From contig NW_022985464.1 in the NCBI RefSeq assembly GCF_010093595.1, positions 153,170 to 217,169 of the forward strand: 64,000 nucleotides of DNA, given 5' to 3'. The position numbers were made by a program, and so were the translations under genes. The notes beneath the pieces are model-generated. The model was not told where the DNA came from and searched no databases. It worked only from the letters and a program-made list of their open reading frames with translations. Shown here in pieces: positions 1 to 10,554 of this stretch (position 1 is the stretch's first letter; the number at the start of each line of letters is the position of its first letter). The stretch is from Mytilinidion resinicola. Lineage: Eukaryota > Ascomycota > Dothideomycetes > Mytilinidiales > Mytilinidiaceae.

Positions 1-22
1 CGAACAAAACGAGTGACCTAAT

Positions 23-474
23 TGTTACAACCCGTAACACGGATGACTCGATTACCGCGGTATTCGAGGAAGCAAGTAAGCAGATCAGATTGGTTACACG
101 TAATCTGCATACAGGACCCAGGGGCACGAGGGTACAATGCCTTGGTGTGTTGGACTCCCCTGGCTACGAGGTCACGGGACTAGAGGTCACGTGCTAGCTC
201 GTGGAAGGATCGAACGAGCAGCAACCGTTCGGTGCTGGCTCGTGGAAGAACCCAACGAGCCATAGACTTTTTAGGAGTTGTCTTTTGTATTTAAGCACAC
301 TCATTCTCGTAGATAGGAACCTCGTGTTCAACTCAATACCTATTGTAGTAACCCCGTCTTATGCCTAAGATTGATTTGCCTCTCCTCCTGAAGACTATCG
401 CACCCCGACGACGACTCGACCTGTACTTGCCTTGTGAGAGTACTTGGAAAGTATAGAAGAGACGACCCGTTACA
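23..474. repeat. Candidate solo LTR of a retrotransposon
   Basis: The segment starts TGTTAC and ends GTTACA, and contains a TATA-like TGTATTTAAG near 284-294, as an LTR would. The flanks CCTAA (17-21) and CCTAT (475-479) match at 4 of 5 positions and may be a decayed target duplication. A 29 bp unit beginning GTGCTRGCTCGTGGAAG is repeated at 191-219 and 232-260. No retrotransposon coding sequence lies next to it, so it would be a solo LTR. Boundaries are tentative, and a full copy elsewhere in the genome would be needed to confirm them. Confidence 0.4.
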
Positions 475-556
475 CCTATAACGAATAAGAATACAGTTAG
501 GGATGCTTTAACTGGCAGTTTATTATTTTGCATGTTCTTTAGATATGAAACGAACT

Positions 557-3532
557 CTACGTCCCTTGCGTCGCGCTTAACTCGAAAAGCTTGCGCAAGT
601 CATCATTAATGCTAGACGGGGTGTCTTTATTCTGTGTTTCCCGCAAAATAGCATCTACTACCGTATTTCCTTCCCAGAATCCGGTGTTAACTTCATCCAG
701 GCCGCTTCCGTTCAAGCACATCTCATCGTCCCAACTCCAGGCTTCCATCGACTGGAAATTCCGCAGACTTTGGAGCTGTGGCGGCGAGAGGTCCTGGGAG
801 GTCCGCGCCTGGGAAGCGTCAATACTACTGAATTCTTGGATCGCTAGTTCGGTCTTCGTGATGATGTTGTCAAGCCGTAGCATAGTGTGGCGTGCCAGCG
901 TAAACGTTGGACACATGTCAAGGAGGATGGAAATGCCTTTCTTGAATGCCTCGATGGCTCTGCCGCGCGTGGGCCGAGGGTTCTCGGTGTGCAGGATAAT
1001 GCATGCAAGATGCAGGATGGGACTGATTGACCAGAAAACTGCTGAAAAGCGGGAAATGCGCCGCTCGACATTCTGCTTGTGGTAGACATATAACGCTTCA
1101 ATGGACCCGGTTGCAATACCCACACAATCGTCTGCAACTGTCTGGTTGTAACCGCGATTCAGAATACTCTCTTGCCGCAAGAGTAATCGGAGTTGATTCA
1201 TTAGCTTCCGGTAGGTTGTTAGCACAAGTATTTGCACGTCATAACCGAGTCATTTTGGTAAAACTCACCAGGAATAAAACTATTCTCTGACGAATAATAT
1301 AAGCCGGAAGGTTTGGAGCGCAGTTCAGCCCGACATCACTTGGTTGCCAGCGAAGGTGTGCGGGGAAGGCGCTGATTACATAGAGAATTCGCGCATCGGT
1401 GAGTGCAATGAACTCGGCATTGAGCGTGCTATTCGGCGCCTTCTTCGCAAACTTCATATCCCAAATTTCAGCGCAAAGCCGCCCCCATTTGACCGTACAC
1501 CGCAAGTAAGGGCTTGCTGAGCGCTGCGGGTTTTCCACAGGCAATGGTTTGTCGGGGAACATGAGTCTGTCCTCAACGTTTGCTGGAATGTCAACGTCGA
1601 ATTCGGATTCTCGCAGAAGATAGGGAGTTCCCGTGTTGAATGAAATGTGCCGCTCCAAGAAATAGACGGTCCAGAAGATACGTTGGCGCATGACAATTTC
1701 AAAGGGAGTGCAATTTATCCATGCTGATTGATCATGCAGTCGAAGCCTGAAACACAGGCGTACGATCTGGCTCATGGTGTCGCATGCCGCATCCATGTTC
1801 TCGATGTACAGCAAATACAGCGTCTTTAGTAGCAGACATTGCACTGTCAGTAAATTAGCGTTTCCCGGCCAGGCAAGCCGATCCAGAATGCTCTGAGCGC
1901 GGCAGAACTCGTCCAAAGCGGGCACACCATCCGACCCAGCGCAGTAATCGTTGAGGAATTTCACAACAGCGAAGACGAGGTTGATCATGGCCAGGAATTT
2001 TGGCCGATCGGGGAAGTCATCTGGATCGTGGATGAAACAGTCAAACTGCGTCCGAACTTCGTTTTCGTTCAGGAATGGGCAATGATGGTTCAGGCTTGCA
2101 AAATACAGCTCGAATGAGCGGATGAGAATTGTTACGTCGTATAGTCTTGTCTCTCTTTCTAAATATCGGATAGTCCGGTGGTGGTAGGTTGGCAGCTTGA
2201 GAGCAAACATCCGGTTCACCTGTGGGGAGCTATCTCTATGCATAGATGAGTTTGAGCGATGGTCTCCGAAAGCGACGGTAGCGTTCATAAGGTTTAGCGG
2301 GGCGAACACAAATGTTGCTCCGTGGAACTGTTTGTCGTTGAATACGCTGATAGTGCCTGGACGGGAATAGCTAGATGAATTGTCTGTGTCATCGCCGGAG
2401 GACCATCCGCTCTCCTCTGCCTCAGAGCAAGAGATGATTTGGTCTTTGAGCCCACTGTACTCGTTTTCCAGGGCAGAAACTCGGTTCAGCATCTTTCGCA
2501 TATGTTCAGCCAAATCTGTCTCGTTGCTTGGTGCATTGGTGGCAGATGGAGGTGGTGTATCGGCTTTTTCTGGTCTAACTTCGGATAAGCAGAGGGTCTT
2601 ACAGCAGAAAGGAACTGTTTATAAATATATGGGAAACTCCTTACATTTCGCTAGGGTTGCGGACATGCTCGATTCTCTGACGCCTCTTTTTAAAGCTGTA
2701 CACACATTGCGCCTCGGCTTGGCGGCAATTGAAGCAGGGATTTTCGCCCGAACACTATATTCTGAGTCAAATCATGCTATGAAGGTCTTGCAAGTTGTAG
2801 ATGTCAAGTTACCTTCACTTTGCGCTTTTGACAGAAGGTGCTTAATGCGACATTAGGATTAGAATACTTCACAATTGCGAGACTGGATTCTCTCACCATG
2901 CGTGTGATACGTAGCGACCCCTCTTACTCCGCTGGTTCGGCGAGCCTGCATCGAGCAAGGGCAAGCCATGATACAAGCCTGCTATGTTCTTTTGATATGC
3001 CCGATCGGATGTAGAGTCAAGCGTGAGTATGGGCCCACTCGCTGTGCTTTCAGTGGAGTGTGAAGGAAAAGCGCCCTCTCCGACTGCATTTGCCCGTTTC
3101 TTGATCAGTTTCTGACGGCGATCAAGCGCATACTTGCAACTGCGGCCGAGACTGGTACACCTCTCGCAGGTCGGACCACCAGTACATTTCAGCTTCAGAT
3201 CATTACAGTTCTGACAAGCTCGCCGGGTGGCTTGGGGGTTGTTCGATGCAGACATGTGAGCCTCATCAGCGGCTTCGTAAGCTTGCTGGTGGCGAAGCAA
3301 GATGTCTCTTGGAGTCGCCAATCAGCCGCAGTCCTACAAAGGGGCGGAGTGGTGGAATGCACACGTACCTCCTCCAGAACCGTTTGCCGCAGCTCTGGCA
3401 GCCAAAGGGTTTCGGACGGTCACCGCTACTGTGGATCGATACGGCATGGCGGCGCAGATGTTCCAGGCGAGTGAAACGTTCATCACAGGCGGTGCAAGGG
3501 TAAGGAGCAGGATTGGTGCGTTGTCGAGGCAT
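557..3532 (-). CDS. Transcription factor with C2H2 fingers, two Zn2Cys6 clusters and a fungal regulatory (MHR) domain
   Basis: Six exons (3532-3369, 3307-2897, 2840-2813, 2754-2645, 2574-1269, 1204-557) joined by five GT-AG introns of 56-70 bp give 888 residues with all phases closing. The first C2H2 finger is C13/C16/H29/H34. The second has C45/C48/H61, but Tyr65 stands where the last His is expected. Zn2Cys6 cluster 1 spans residues 86-112. Cluster 2 spans 192-218 and has the same C-X2-C-X6-C-X5-C-X2-C-X6-C spacing. The first cysteine of cluster 2 (C192) is created by splicing of exon 2 (TG) to exon 3 (C), which supports one gene over two. A short heptad-like segment follows (about 259-285). 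The fungal_trans/MHR region runs from about 390 onward, with the usual [14 protein letters not shown] stretch near 530. It is probably a nuclear DNA-binding regulator, plausibly of the adjacent P450, aldehyde dehydrogenase and SDR genes (inference). Two complete clusters in one protein is uncommon. Confidence 0.85.
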
Positions 3533-4430
3533 AGCAGTACACGCATCCAGCGCGCCTCGTCTCGACGAGGGTTGGAACCAGAGAGATGCGCAGGTTATAA
3601 GTCAGAGGATGCTTTGGCGTCGTGATCCCAGGCCAGGTGCGCGCCGGTGGCGGGACCCCGGACCCCGCACTCTTGACCGCGCCGAGGGGAAGAAAGCTTC
3701 GAGCATCGAGCAGCGTGCATGGACAAGGACCAATAATGTCACGGAAGCTCGGTATGACCAGAAGTGAGCAGTGAGTGGTGGCGGGGATTGAAACAGCGTT
3801 TGACGCAGCCGGCTACACATAGTTAGTTCCAAGGCCCACTCGGCATGGCCCCACAGCGGCGACTCTCCCTCCACGCCTTCGCATCCCGTCCCAATGTTCA
3901 GCTCGAGTACGGCTGCAGGGAATCTGCGAGTCTGACTATTGCCACATTGCCCTTCAAATATCAATACTCGGTCAAATGAATGACACCCGGACCCGAAGCT
4001 CCGTGAATGTCTTGCGGATCCTTATGGTGCTCGACGCCATAATTCCGCCCCTCACCGTTCTCCGATTCGCGGGGCCTCCTCTATCTCTCGCAAGAAGAGC
4101 CACACCGGCTGCAACCCCTCCACCTGCAGAAATGCCTGCAATCATCAACGGAGATGGGTCGACTTTCAATTTGCTGCGGTTCTCATATGTCTATTGCCGA
4201 TGCTACGTAGCGGTCTTCCACCGTTGCGGGGTGCTAGCACGTGATATAATAAAGAGAGAAGGGTTTTCAGGGTTCGGATCGCGAAGATAGTAGAACATAC
4301 TAACAGCTCTCAAGCCCTACGACGCCTTAACAGCGATTTGTCAGGTGCATTTCTTAGTGTACATCTTGACCTCTAGCGAGAGAACAATTCGTCTCAATCA
4401 GCTCAATGTTCAAAATCCGAGCTTCCCTTC
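3533..4430. other. Intergenic region between the regulator and the P450
   Basis: About 900 bp of normal base composition between the regulator's start and the P450 stop codon. It should hold the regulator's promoter and the P450 3' end. Open frames here lack recognisable motifs and acceptable codon structure, and I see no supported gene. Confidence 0.6.
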
Positions 4431-6236
4431 TCACCTTGTAACAGGCGTTAGCTTGACAAGCAATTCCACTTTTTCCCAGAGAATGAAAATCTTGTTCCGG
4501 TCTATCCAGTTCTCGGCCCGCTTGTCGAGTTCAAGGTCGAAATTCCAAACGAGATGAGCCATGATAAGTCGCATTTCAGCCCACGCCAAACTACCGTCTA
4601 TTTTAGTAATCGTCAACAGGGAGCAACTCCAACGAGGCTTACTTTTTCCCGAGACAATTGCGCGGGCCATAAGAGAAAGCCTGAGAAGCTTTCTTGTGGT
4701 CGCTGTCAAACTCAGGGTCCCCGAGCCAGCGCTCGGGTAAGTACAACTCCGGCTCGCGCCACATTCGTATCGAGTGATGCGCCGCCCATGCTCCGACGCC
4801 GACAACGGTCTATAACACGTACAGTCAGAGGGGCTTTCGTTGCAGTAGTTCCGCAGTACAAAAAAATCATACCTTCTCTGGAACGAACCGGCCGCACACT
4901 ACGCTTCCACCGGATGGGGCAACCCTCGGGTGAGCTGACGGCGCTGGCGGAAATATGCGGAGTCCTTCTTCGATGCAAGCGTTTAGATACTTCAGCTTGG
5001 CAACCGCATTGATGTTGATGTCATCTGCAGAGTCAAACGCTGTTCTGATTTCGCGTTTCAACTCCTCGTACGTCTCGGGCCGCTTCAACATGAAGTAGGT
5101 CATGCCGGTCAAGACTGTAGCCGTCTGGTGGTTCCCGATTAGTCAAAATGCGGACTGTGTGCCTCGATAAAATCTCACCGTTTCGCTTCCAGCCAGAACG
5201 AGAATCAAAGCGCCTTCATTCAGCTCGTCCTTGGTCATGCCTTTCTCGCCGCTCTCTCTGAGCAAATAAGACATGAAGTCTTTTCGGTCCGTTTTCATCT
5301 CGACTCGGCTCTGTGCCCTATCTGCACTCCATTTGGCGTGATTCGCCCGGTTATCCTTCAACGACTGGGGAATCAAGACTGCCAACAGTTTCTCCACCAC
5401 TGGGAAAATCCGCGTGAGGCGCATGTATTCAATCATCTTGATATACTCAAAAGTAATGGCGATCCATGGATGAAGTTTGCCTGACTCGGTGCAGCCAAAG
5501 GAGTGTCCGAAGGCAAGATCTCCAATGAGATCAAAAGTGGTAAAATTGTACCACATACAGATATCAACGACCCCCTTGGCTGGCCCGGTGACCTGGTCCT
5601 GCAAACCCTGGATGAAAGTGCGTACGTACTTATCGAGGAAGGACTCTTGTTCAGCGAGAGCCTTCTCCGAAAACGCATGCGATTGGAGTCTTCGTAATCT
5701 GCGGTGATCGTGGGGCTGGGCGATTATGCTATTTAGGAAGTCAGCCGTTCCTGTTTCCTTCAACTCGCAGAGGTTGGTATAACTAGGCAACTTACATGTT
5801 CGGAGCTCCAGAAGGAGTTGGCCCGTAGAACGAGTAGTCTTTCTCAAAGGTCTTGGTGTGCGTTCCCTTAAGGTGTCCGTAAATCTCTTCCCATGCCTGA
5901 TCGCTATCGTAGTGAAGATAATTCGGAGACACCCGGACTACTCCACCATATTTGTCATGGATTTCTTTAATAGCGTATGGAAGCCTTCCACGGAGACTTT
6001 GAATTGCAGAAGGGACGAAGCATGCCGCCCAAGATTTGGGCCCAGGGTAGGATCGAAGCGGGTGAAGAAAGACATTGTAGAGGCAGTACGTGACGGTGTA
6101 TACTATGACCTGAAGGTCATTCGAGTAGGACTGTCAGCTGCTTCCGCTTCAATCAAATATGAAGGTTTCCATGAGGATAGTTGCTTACCAATCCAACACA
6201 CAATATGGCCAGGTTGGCCGCCTGACCCGAATGCAT
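4431..6236 (-). CDS. Microsomal cytochrome P450 monooxygenase
   Basis: Six exons (6236-6189, 6109-5796, 5728-5179, 5124-4873, 4809-4643, 4590-4431) with GT-AG introns of 52-79 bp encode 496 residues, a normal P450 length. The N terminus starts MHSGQAANLAILCVGLVIVY, a membrane anchor, and is followed by a proline-rich hinge HPLRSYPGPK. The oxygen-binding helix has AGSETT, with the intron falling between its two threonines (T304 is the first). The K-helix ExxR is at 357-360 (EGLR), PERW at 413-416, and the haem-binding FSYGPRNCLG at 433-442 with Cys440 as iron ligand. All catalytic landmarks are intact. It resembles the isotrichodermin hydroxylase/benzoate hydroxylase-like (CYP65-type) fungal P450s, but the substrate cannot be told. 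It is an ER-membrane enzyme needing a P450 reductase. It lies between the regulator and the aldehyde dehydrogenase, all on one strand. Confidence 0.9.
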
Positions 6237-6898
6237 GTTGGTTCGGTCGTGCCAAAAGGGCAATGCAACGGTCTGAGAGAGCTAAGAGGAGGGCGCTGAA
6301 CTAAGATCATATTTGTGCCATTCATGTTTAGTGGCTAGAAGATATATTCGGGGGAAAGGGTCCTCGGGAATGGTTGCGGGGCCCCACAGGGGGTATTAGG
6401 GCCCAGGGGAAAATAACGGACCAAGCGTATTTGGAGCTAGTTGAATTCCGGTGGCCAATCATGACGCTCCCAACTTCCGCTTAAAATAACCTTAAGGAAG
6501 CCCTCGCCCACTTCATCACATCGCACTCGTTGCATACTTCATCATGGCAGCCATCTCAACCCCACCTGAGGATTGATTGGAGCTTCCACCAGCCGCGTTG
6601 GGATCGATGTTGGAGGAAGCAGCCCAGCCCTACTGCATGTCGAGCGACGACAAGCTGAGTACAACAGAACTACACTTATTCGAAGCGCTTGAGTGCCCAG
6701 CAACACCTATTTGACACGATAGCCACAGAGTATGGGAAAGCAATATCATTCTCTACTATAGTAAACACTGTATAGAGCTCTTTTTTGGCATCCAACTACC
6801 TGCCACAGCAAGAAACCCGTGATGTCTCGGCACCTGCATGCCGAGGTATTGGTGGGCGGCTTCTTCGTGTTAGACATCACCAGTACTATTCTCAACTA
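6237..6898. other. Intergenic region upstream of the P450
   Basis: This 660 bp stretch contains the P450 promoter and the aldehyde dehydrogenase 3' end. A GGGCGG hexamer lies at 6854-6859, a partial match to the decamer found in the ALDH/SDR promoter. It also holds the short broken reading frame listed separately at 6544-6714. Confidence 0.5.
6544..6714 (+). pseudogene. Possible relic of a small coding sequence
   Basis: An ATG in a pyrimidine- and CATC-rich leader opens a frame of 56 codons that is open apart from one TGA at codon 11 (6574-6576). It closes at TGA 6712-6714. The composition (alanine, leucine, glutamate, proline) looks protein-like, but I recognise no family. It may be the start of a decayed gene once part of this group, or chance. 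Confidence 0.2.
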
Positions 6899-8498
6899 TT
6901 AGTCTGGACTCGTATCACTTGTTTGGTATACTGACTTGATGAAAATTGTCTTTAGCTCGGTGAAGTCCTCCAGGGCATATTTTCCGAGCTCTCTGCCCTG
7001 TCCGCTGCATTTGTAGCCACCAAAAGGCGCTTGAGGAAACAATTGACTGATCGCGTTGATGCCAACTGTGCCTGCTCTGAGCCGTTTGGCAACTCGCAGT
7101 GTGCGGCGAACACTCTCAGTGAATATGTAGGCTAGTTTTGAGGTTAGTGAAGTCAGAAGGTGCTTAATTGATGTGTTGCTTACCAGCTAAACCATAGCGG
7201 GAATCATTCGCCATAGCGACGGCTTCATCTTCAGTCTTGAAGGTACGTATGCACAGTACCGGTCCGAAGATTTCTTCTTTATATATGCTGGCATAAGGAT
7301 CCGGATTCAGGAATAAGGTAGGTGGAATGAAGAACCCGCCTCCTTCGTATCTGTAGCCACCCGTTACCAAGGTGGCTTGTTTCTTCCCGCTTTCTATAAA
7401 ACTGTGAACATTCTCATACTGAGCTTCATCGACGACAGGCCCGTAACTGCTCCCCTGATTCTGCGGATCGCTACCTAAAGACTTGGCAATACTCTCGAAG
7501 TTTACCTTGATTCCCTCAATCAGCACTTCGGCAACCGACTCGTGGACATAGACTCTACTGGATGCAGAGCAGTTCTGGCCAGCATTCATAGTCGCACCGC
7601 GGGTTAGCCATGTAATAGTGTTGGTCATGTGCGCGTCTTCAAATACCACAGCCGGGCTCTTACCGCCGAGCTCCAAGGTCACTCTTTTCATGTTGCTAGC
7701 GTTCGCAGCATGCTGAATCTTCTGGCCAATTGGTATGGATCCTGTGAAGGAGACCTTGTGGATTCCCATGTGAGACGATAAAAGAGCGCCAGTGGATCCG
7801 TCGCCAGTGACTATCTGAAACACCCCCGGCGGAAACCCAGCCTTCTCAAACAAGGTTCCGACAAATAGTGAGCTTAATGGCGATTTCTCCGGTGGTTTTA
7901 GAATGAATGTGTTTCCAGTTGCCAGTGCCGGCGCTGCTTTCAGCGCCAGCACGAACATCGGACCGTTCCACGGGGTAATACCAGCGCACACTCCAATGGG
8001 TTCATGACGCACAATCTTGTAGAAGCCGTCATCGTCGGTGAAGGACTCGCCTTCTAGCTTGTCGCACCAGCCAGCGTAGTACCGAAAAACGTTGGCAATC
8101 CAAGGGACCTCCAATTTGAGTTGTGCGACGATTCTACCAGAACAGATAGACTCGTAGTATGCAGCCTCCTCGGCATTTTGTTCCAGCAAATCCGCGAGCT
8201 TGCTCAGACACGCTCCTCTCTGAGCGCCAGACATGGCAGGCCAAGGTCCATGCTCGAATGATTTATTTGAAATTTTGACGGCCGCGTCAATGTCCTGCTC
8301 ATTGCACACGGGGTGCTTGTCCGTGACCAAGGTAGCATCCTTGGGGTTGTAGACTGGCCTAGTCTTTTTCGATTTTGGTTCTACCCACTAAGAGACATGA
8401 GATATGGTTTCTATCAGTCGAGCGGATGGATCGCGAGAACCTACTTCGTTCGAGATAAGGATCTTTCCATCGAAATGTGCTAAGGACGAGAAAGTCAT
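6899..8498 (-). CDS. NAD(P)-dependent aldehyde dehydrogenase
   Basis: Three exons (8498-8445, 8387-7184, 7131-6899) with GT-AG introns of 57 and 52 bp encode 496 residues, the usual ALDH length. The fold signatures are in order: PWNGP with the oxyanion asparagine N159, the cofactor lysine K182 in FILKPPEKS, FTGSIPIGQ for the dinucleotide site, the general base E257 in LELGGKSP, and the nucleophile C291 in GQNCSASSR. A C-terminal PFGGYKCSGQGRELG segment follows. The enzyme should oxidise an aldehyde to its acid, probably in the cytosol, since no targeting peptide is evident. The start was chosen as the ATG at 8498 because its 18-codon exon splices in phase to a typical ALDH N terminus. It is divergent from the SDR at 8945 and may take the product of the P450/SDR steps (inference). 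Confidence 0.93.
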
Positions 8499-8944
8499 GT
8501 TGATGCGACAACTTGAAGATGTAACGTAGATTGAGTTCAAACGATTAGAGTTATCGTGACACCAGCTACAGCGGTCAATGGGAAGACAGCGGCATAACAG
8601 AAACCTATTTAGATTGCTGCATAGAATCGTGACTCAGGGTAGACTACAGAACAGATAAATTTCCGAATATTTCCGCCCTTCGAAATGTCGTAATTGGAAA
8701 GTTAGAGGTTCCGATGGTGAACCGCCAAAAGGGCGGAAGTTAGAACACGCCACATCCTCTAGATGTGATCTCCGTAAATACCGTGGCAGACATCAAGTAT
8801 CTCAAAGTAAAGACTATCCACCCAATCCCATTATTGGCATCTTCTTCTGTCCCTCCCACTCATTTACCCAGCTGCATTGTTCCACTCTCGACACGCACTC
8901 GACGTTACTTTATCCTACAACTTCGCTAGACAGTATACGAAATC
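8499..8944. promoter_or_regulatory. Shared divergent promoter of the ALDH and SDR genes
   Basis: 446 bp separate the two start codons. The decamer TTCCGCCCTT at 8671-8680 recurs as its exact reverse complement AAGGGCGGAA at 8729-8738. The second copy overlaps a perfect inverted repeat CCGCC-AAAAG-GGCGG (8722-8736). CCG/CGG pairs are the classical half-sites of Zn2Cys6 regulators, so these are candidate operators for the linked regulator (inference). A CT-rich stretch lies just upstream of the SDR start. Confidence 0.5.
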
Positions 8945-9847
8945 ATGACGTCCAACCTAGCTAGGAAAGTCTTCACCATAACCGCCGGCGCGTCCGGGAT
9001 GGGAAAGGCAACGTCACGATTACTCGCTCAACGCGGAGCCGCCGTTGTCTGCATCGGCGACTTCAACGATAAGAACTTCGTCTCCGTGAAGAAAGAGATA
9101 GCAGAGTCCAATCCAAATACAGAAGTTGTAACGACTAAACTAGATGTCTCAGAACCTTCTCAAGTCAAATCTTGGATCGATTCTGTGCTCGCCATGTTTG
9201 GCCGCCTCGACGGCTCCGCCAACATAGCTGGCGTTCCCCAGGCCTCCAACGCTCGACAAAAACCGACGATACTAGAAGAGACCGACGAGGCATGGAGACG
9301 TACCATGGCAGTCAACATTGACGGCATCATGTACTGCACACGGGAGCAAGTCAGAGGCATGGTCAGCCTTCCGGTAGAGCCTTCGGGCAGAGCCATTGTG
9401 AACGTAGCCAGCCTGGCTTCAATGATGCACACGCCCGATACGTACGCATACGGGGCATCGAAGAGAGCTTGCGCATCGTTTTCGAGTTCCGTAGCGAAGG
9501 ATGTGCTAGGGTTTGGGATTCGTGTCAACACCGTATCGCCCGGTATGCCTTCATCCGTTCCCAACTCGCATGTCCTACGGCTACTGCTAAATGATTCGCA
9601 AAGGTGCCACTCTAACGCCAATGATGGCGCAGTTCTTCCCAGACGGTACTTCGGAGGAAGCAATAAAGGGCCTAGGAATGTAAGCGTTTCATTGTCTGCA
9701 CTTGATTGCTCTCAATACTAACGTCGTCCGAGGTATATGATTGAACCTGAAGACATCGCAAGAGCTATCGTGTATCTGCTAAGTGAGGAGTCAGACAAGA
9801 TATCTGGCGTAAATCTAGCCGTTGGGGCTGGGCATTCTCTTGCATAA
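8945..9847 (+). CDS. Short-chain dehydrogenase/reductase (classical SDR)
   Basis: Three exons (8945-9542, 9604-9679, 9733-9847) with GT-AG introns of 61 and 53 bp encode 262 residues, typical of classical SDRs. The cofactor loop is TAGASGMG (13-20), with Ala in place of the more usual Gly at position 14. The NNAG-like motif is NIAG at 93-96, the active-site Asn is N124, and the catalytic triad is S156, Y169 and K173 (YGASK). The C terminus reads EPEDIARAIVYLL and GVNLAVGAG, as in SDRs that close the Rossmann fold. It should interconvert an alcohol and a carbonyl with NAD(P)H in the cytosol. The reading frame continues past the first donor for about 60 codons, which could mislead an automatic caller into a truncated model. 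It is transcribed away from the aldehyde dehydrogenase. Confidence 0.92.
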
Positions 9848-10554
9848 GCTTATATCACGGTAGAAGCGTAATATTGATATATTAGAGATGTTCCTATTGG
9901 TGACTGCCTCGGTTGGAGGTACCAATCCGCGTGGCGACTTTGAATGAATTTGCGTGCGATAGCAGCCACAAAGCTGATGACGACTTCCAGTATGGTTATA
10001 AGGCTCTGAAGCTCGGATAAGGCTCTTTCATAAACATTAGGAGTGATAAGAGTTTGAAAGTGGTGCTGTGGCGAAGGAATTCTGTTACGCCATGAAAGAA
10101 GGCTCTCCGCAAATCAGAGCGCAAAAGCGGCGATGCGAACGTAATTTTTAGGTGGCAGATGTTCTAAGTGTTTAGGGGTAGCTACAGTACACGATGTATA
10201 TAGAATTATAGGAAATCTTCATGTGTGCATCGAGTCTAAGTTGTTTGAAGTTAAAGTACCCCTTATATTTTCCGGCACGGTGGGTTTTCCGCGACCCAGG
10301 GAGGGACGTTACTTAAAAGGAGTTGTAATTAGAATACCACTCCAAATATCTGGCCGGGCATCATCATCATCATCATCATCAAAAATCCTATTGGCTATGC
10401 AAGGCCGTAGGCAGCCTCACTACTAGCTAATCCATACTATGTACAAAACAATCTTGTTGCGGGATCCTCGATTTATTCCACAGCCCACTGTCGTGTTGAC
10501 CTCACCTCTGCACGCTCTTCAGCTTACTGGCCGCTGAAAGTCGTGTGTTGCGCG
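9848..10554. other. Intergenic region with an ATC microsatellite
   Basis: No supported gene. A run of seven ATC trinucleotides lies at about 10359-10380. Composition is normal, and this stretch separates the gene group from the first transposon fragment. Confidence 0.6.

Noticed and set aside
2813..2899. Separate Zn2Cys6 gene starting at the ATG at 2899
   Set aside because: It gives a full-length frame but with Ser in place of the first zinc cysteine. The alternative splice from the upstream exon restores the cysteine and a closed frame, so the single-gene model is preferred.
5858..6304. 148-codon plus-strand frame
   Set aside because: Antisense shadow of the P450 N-terminal exons and first intron.
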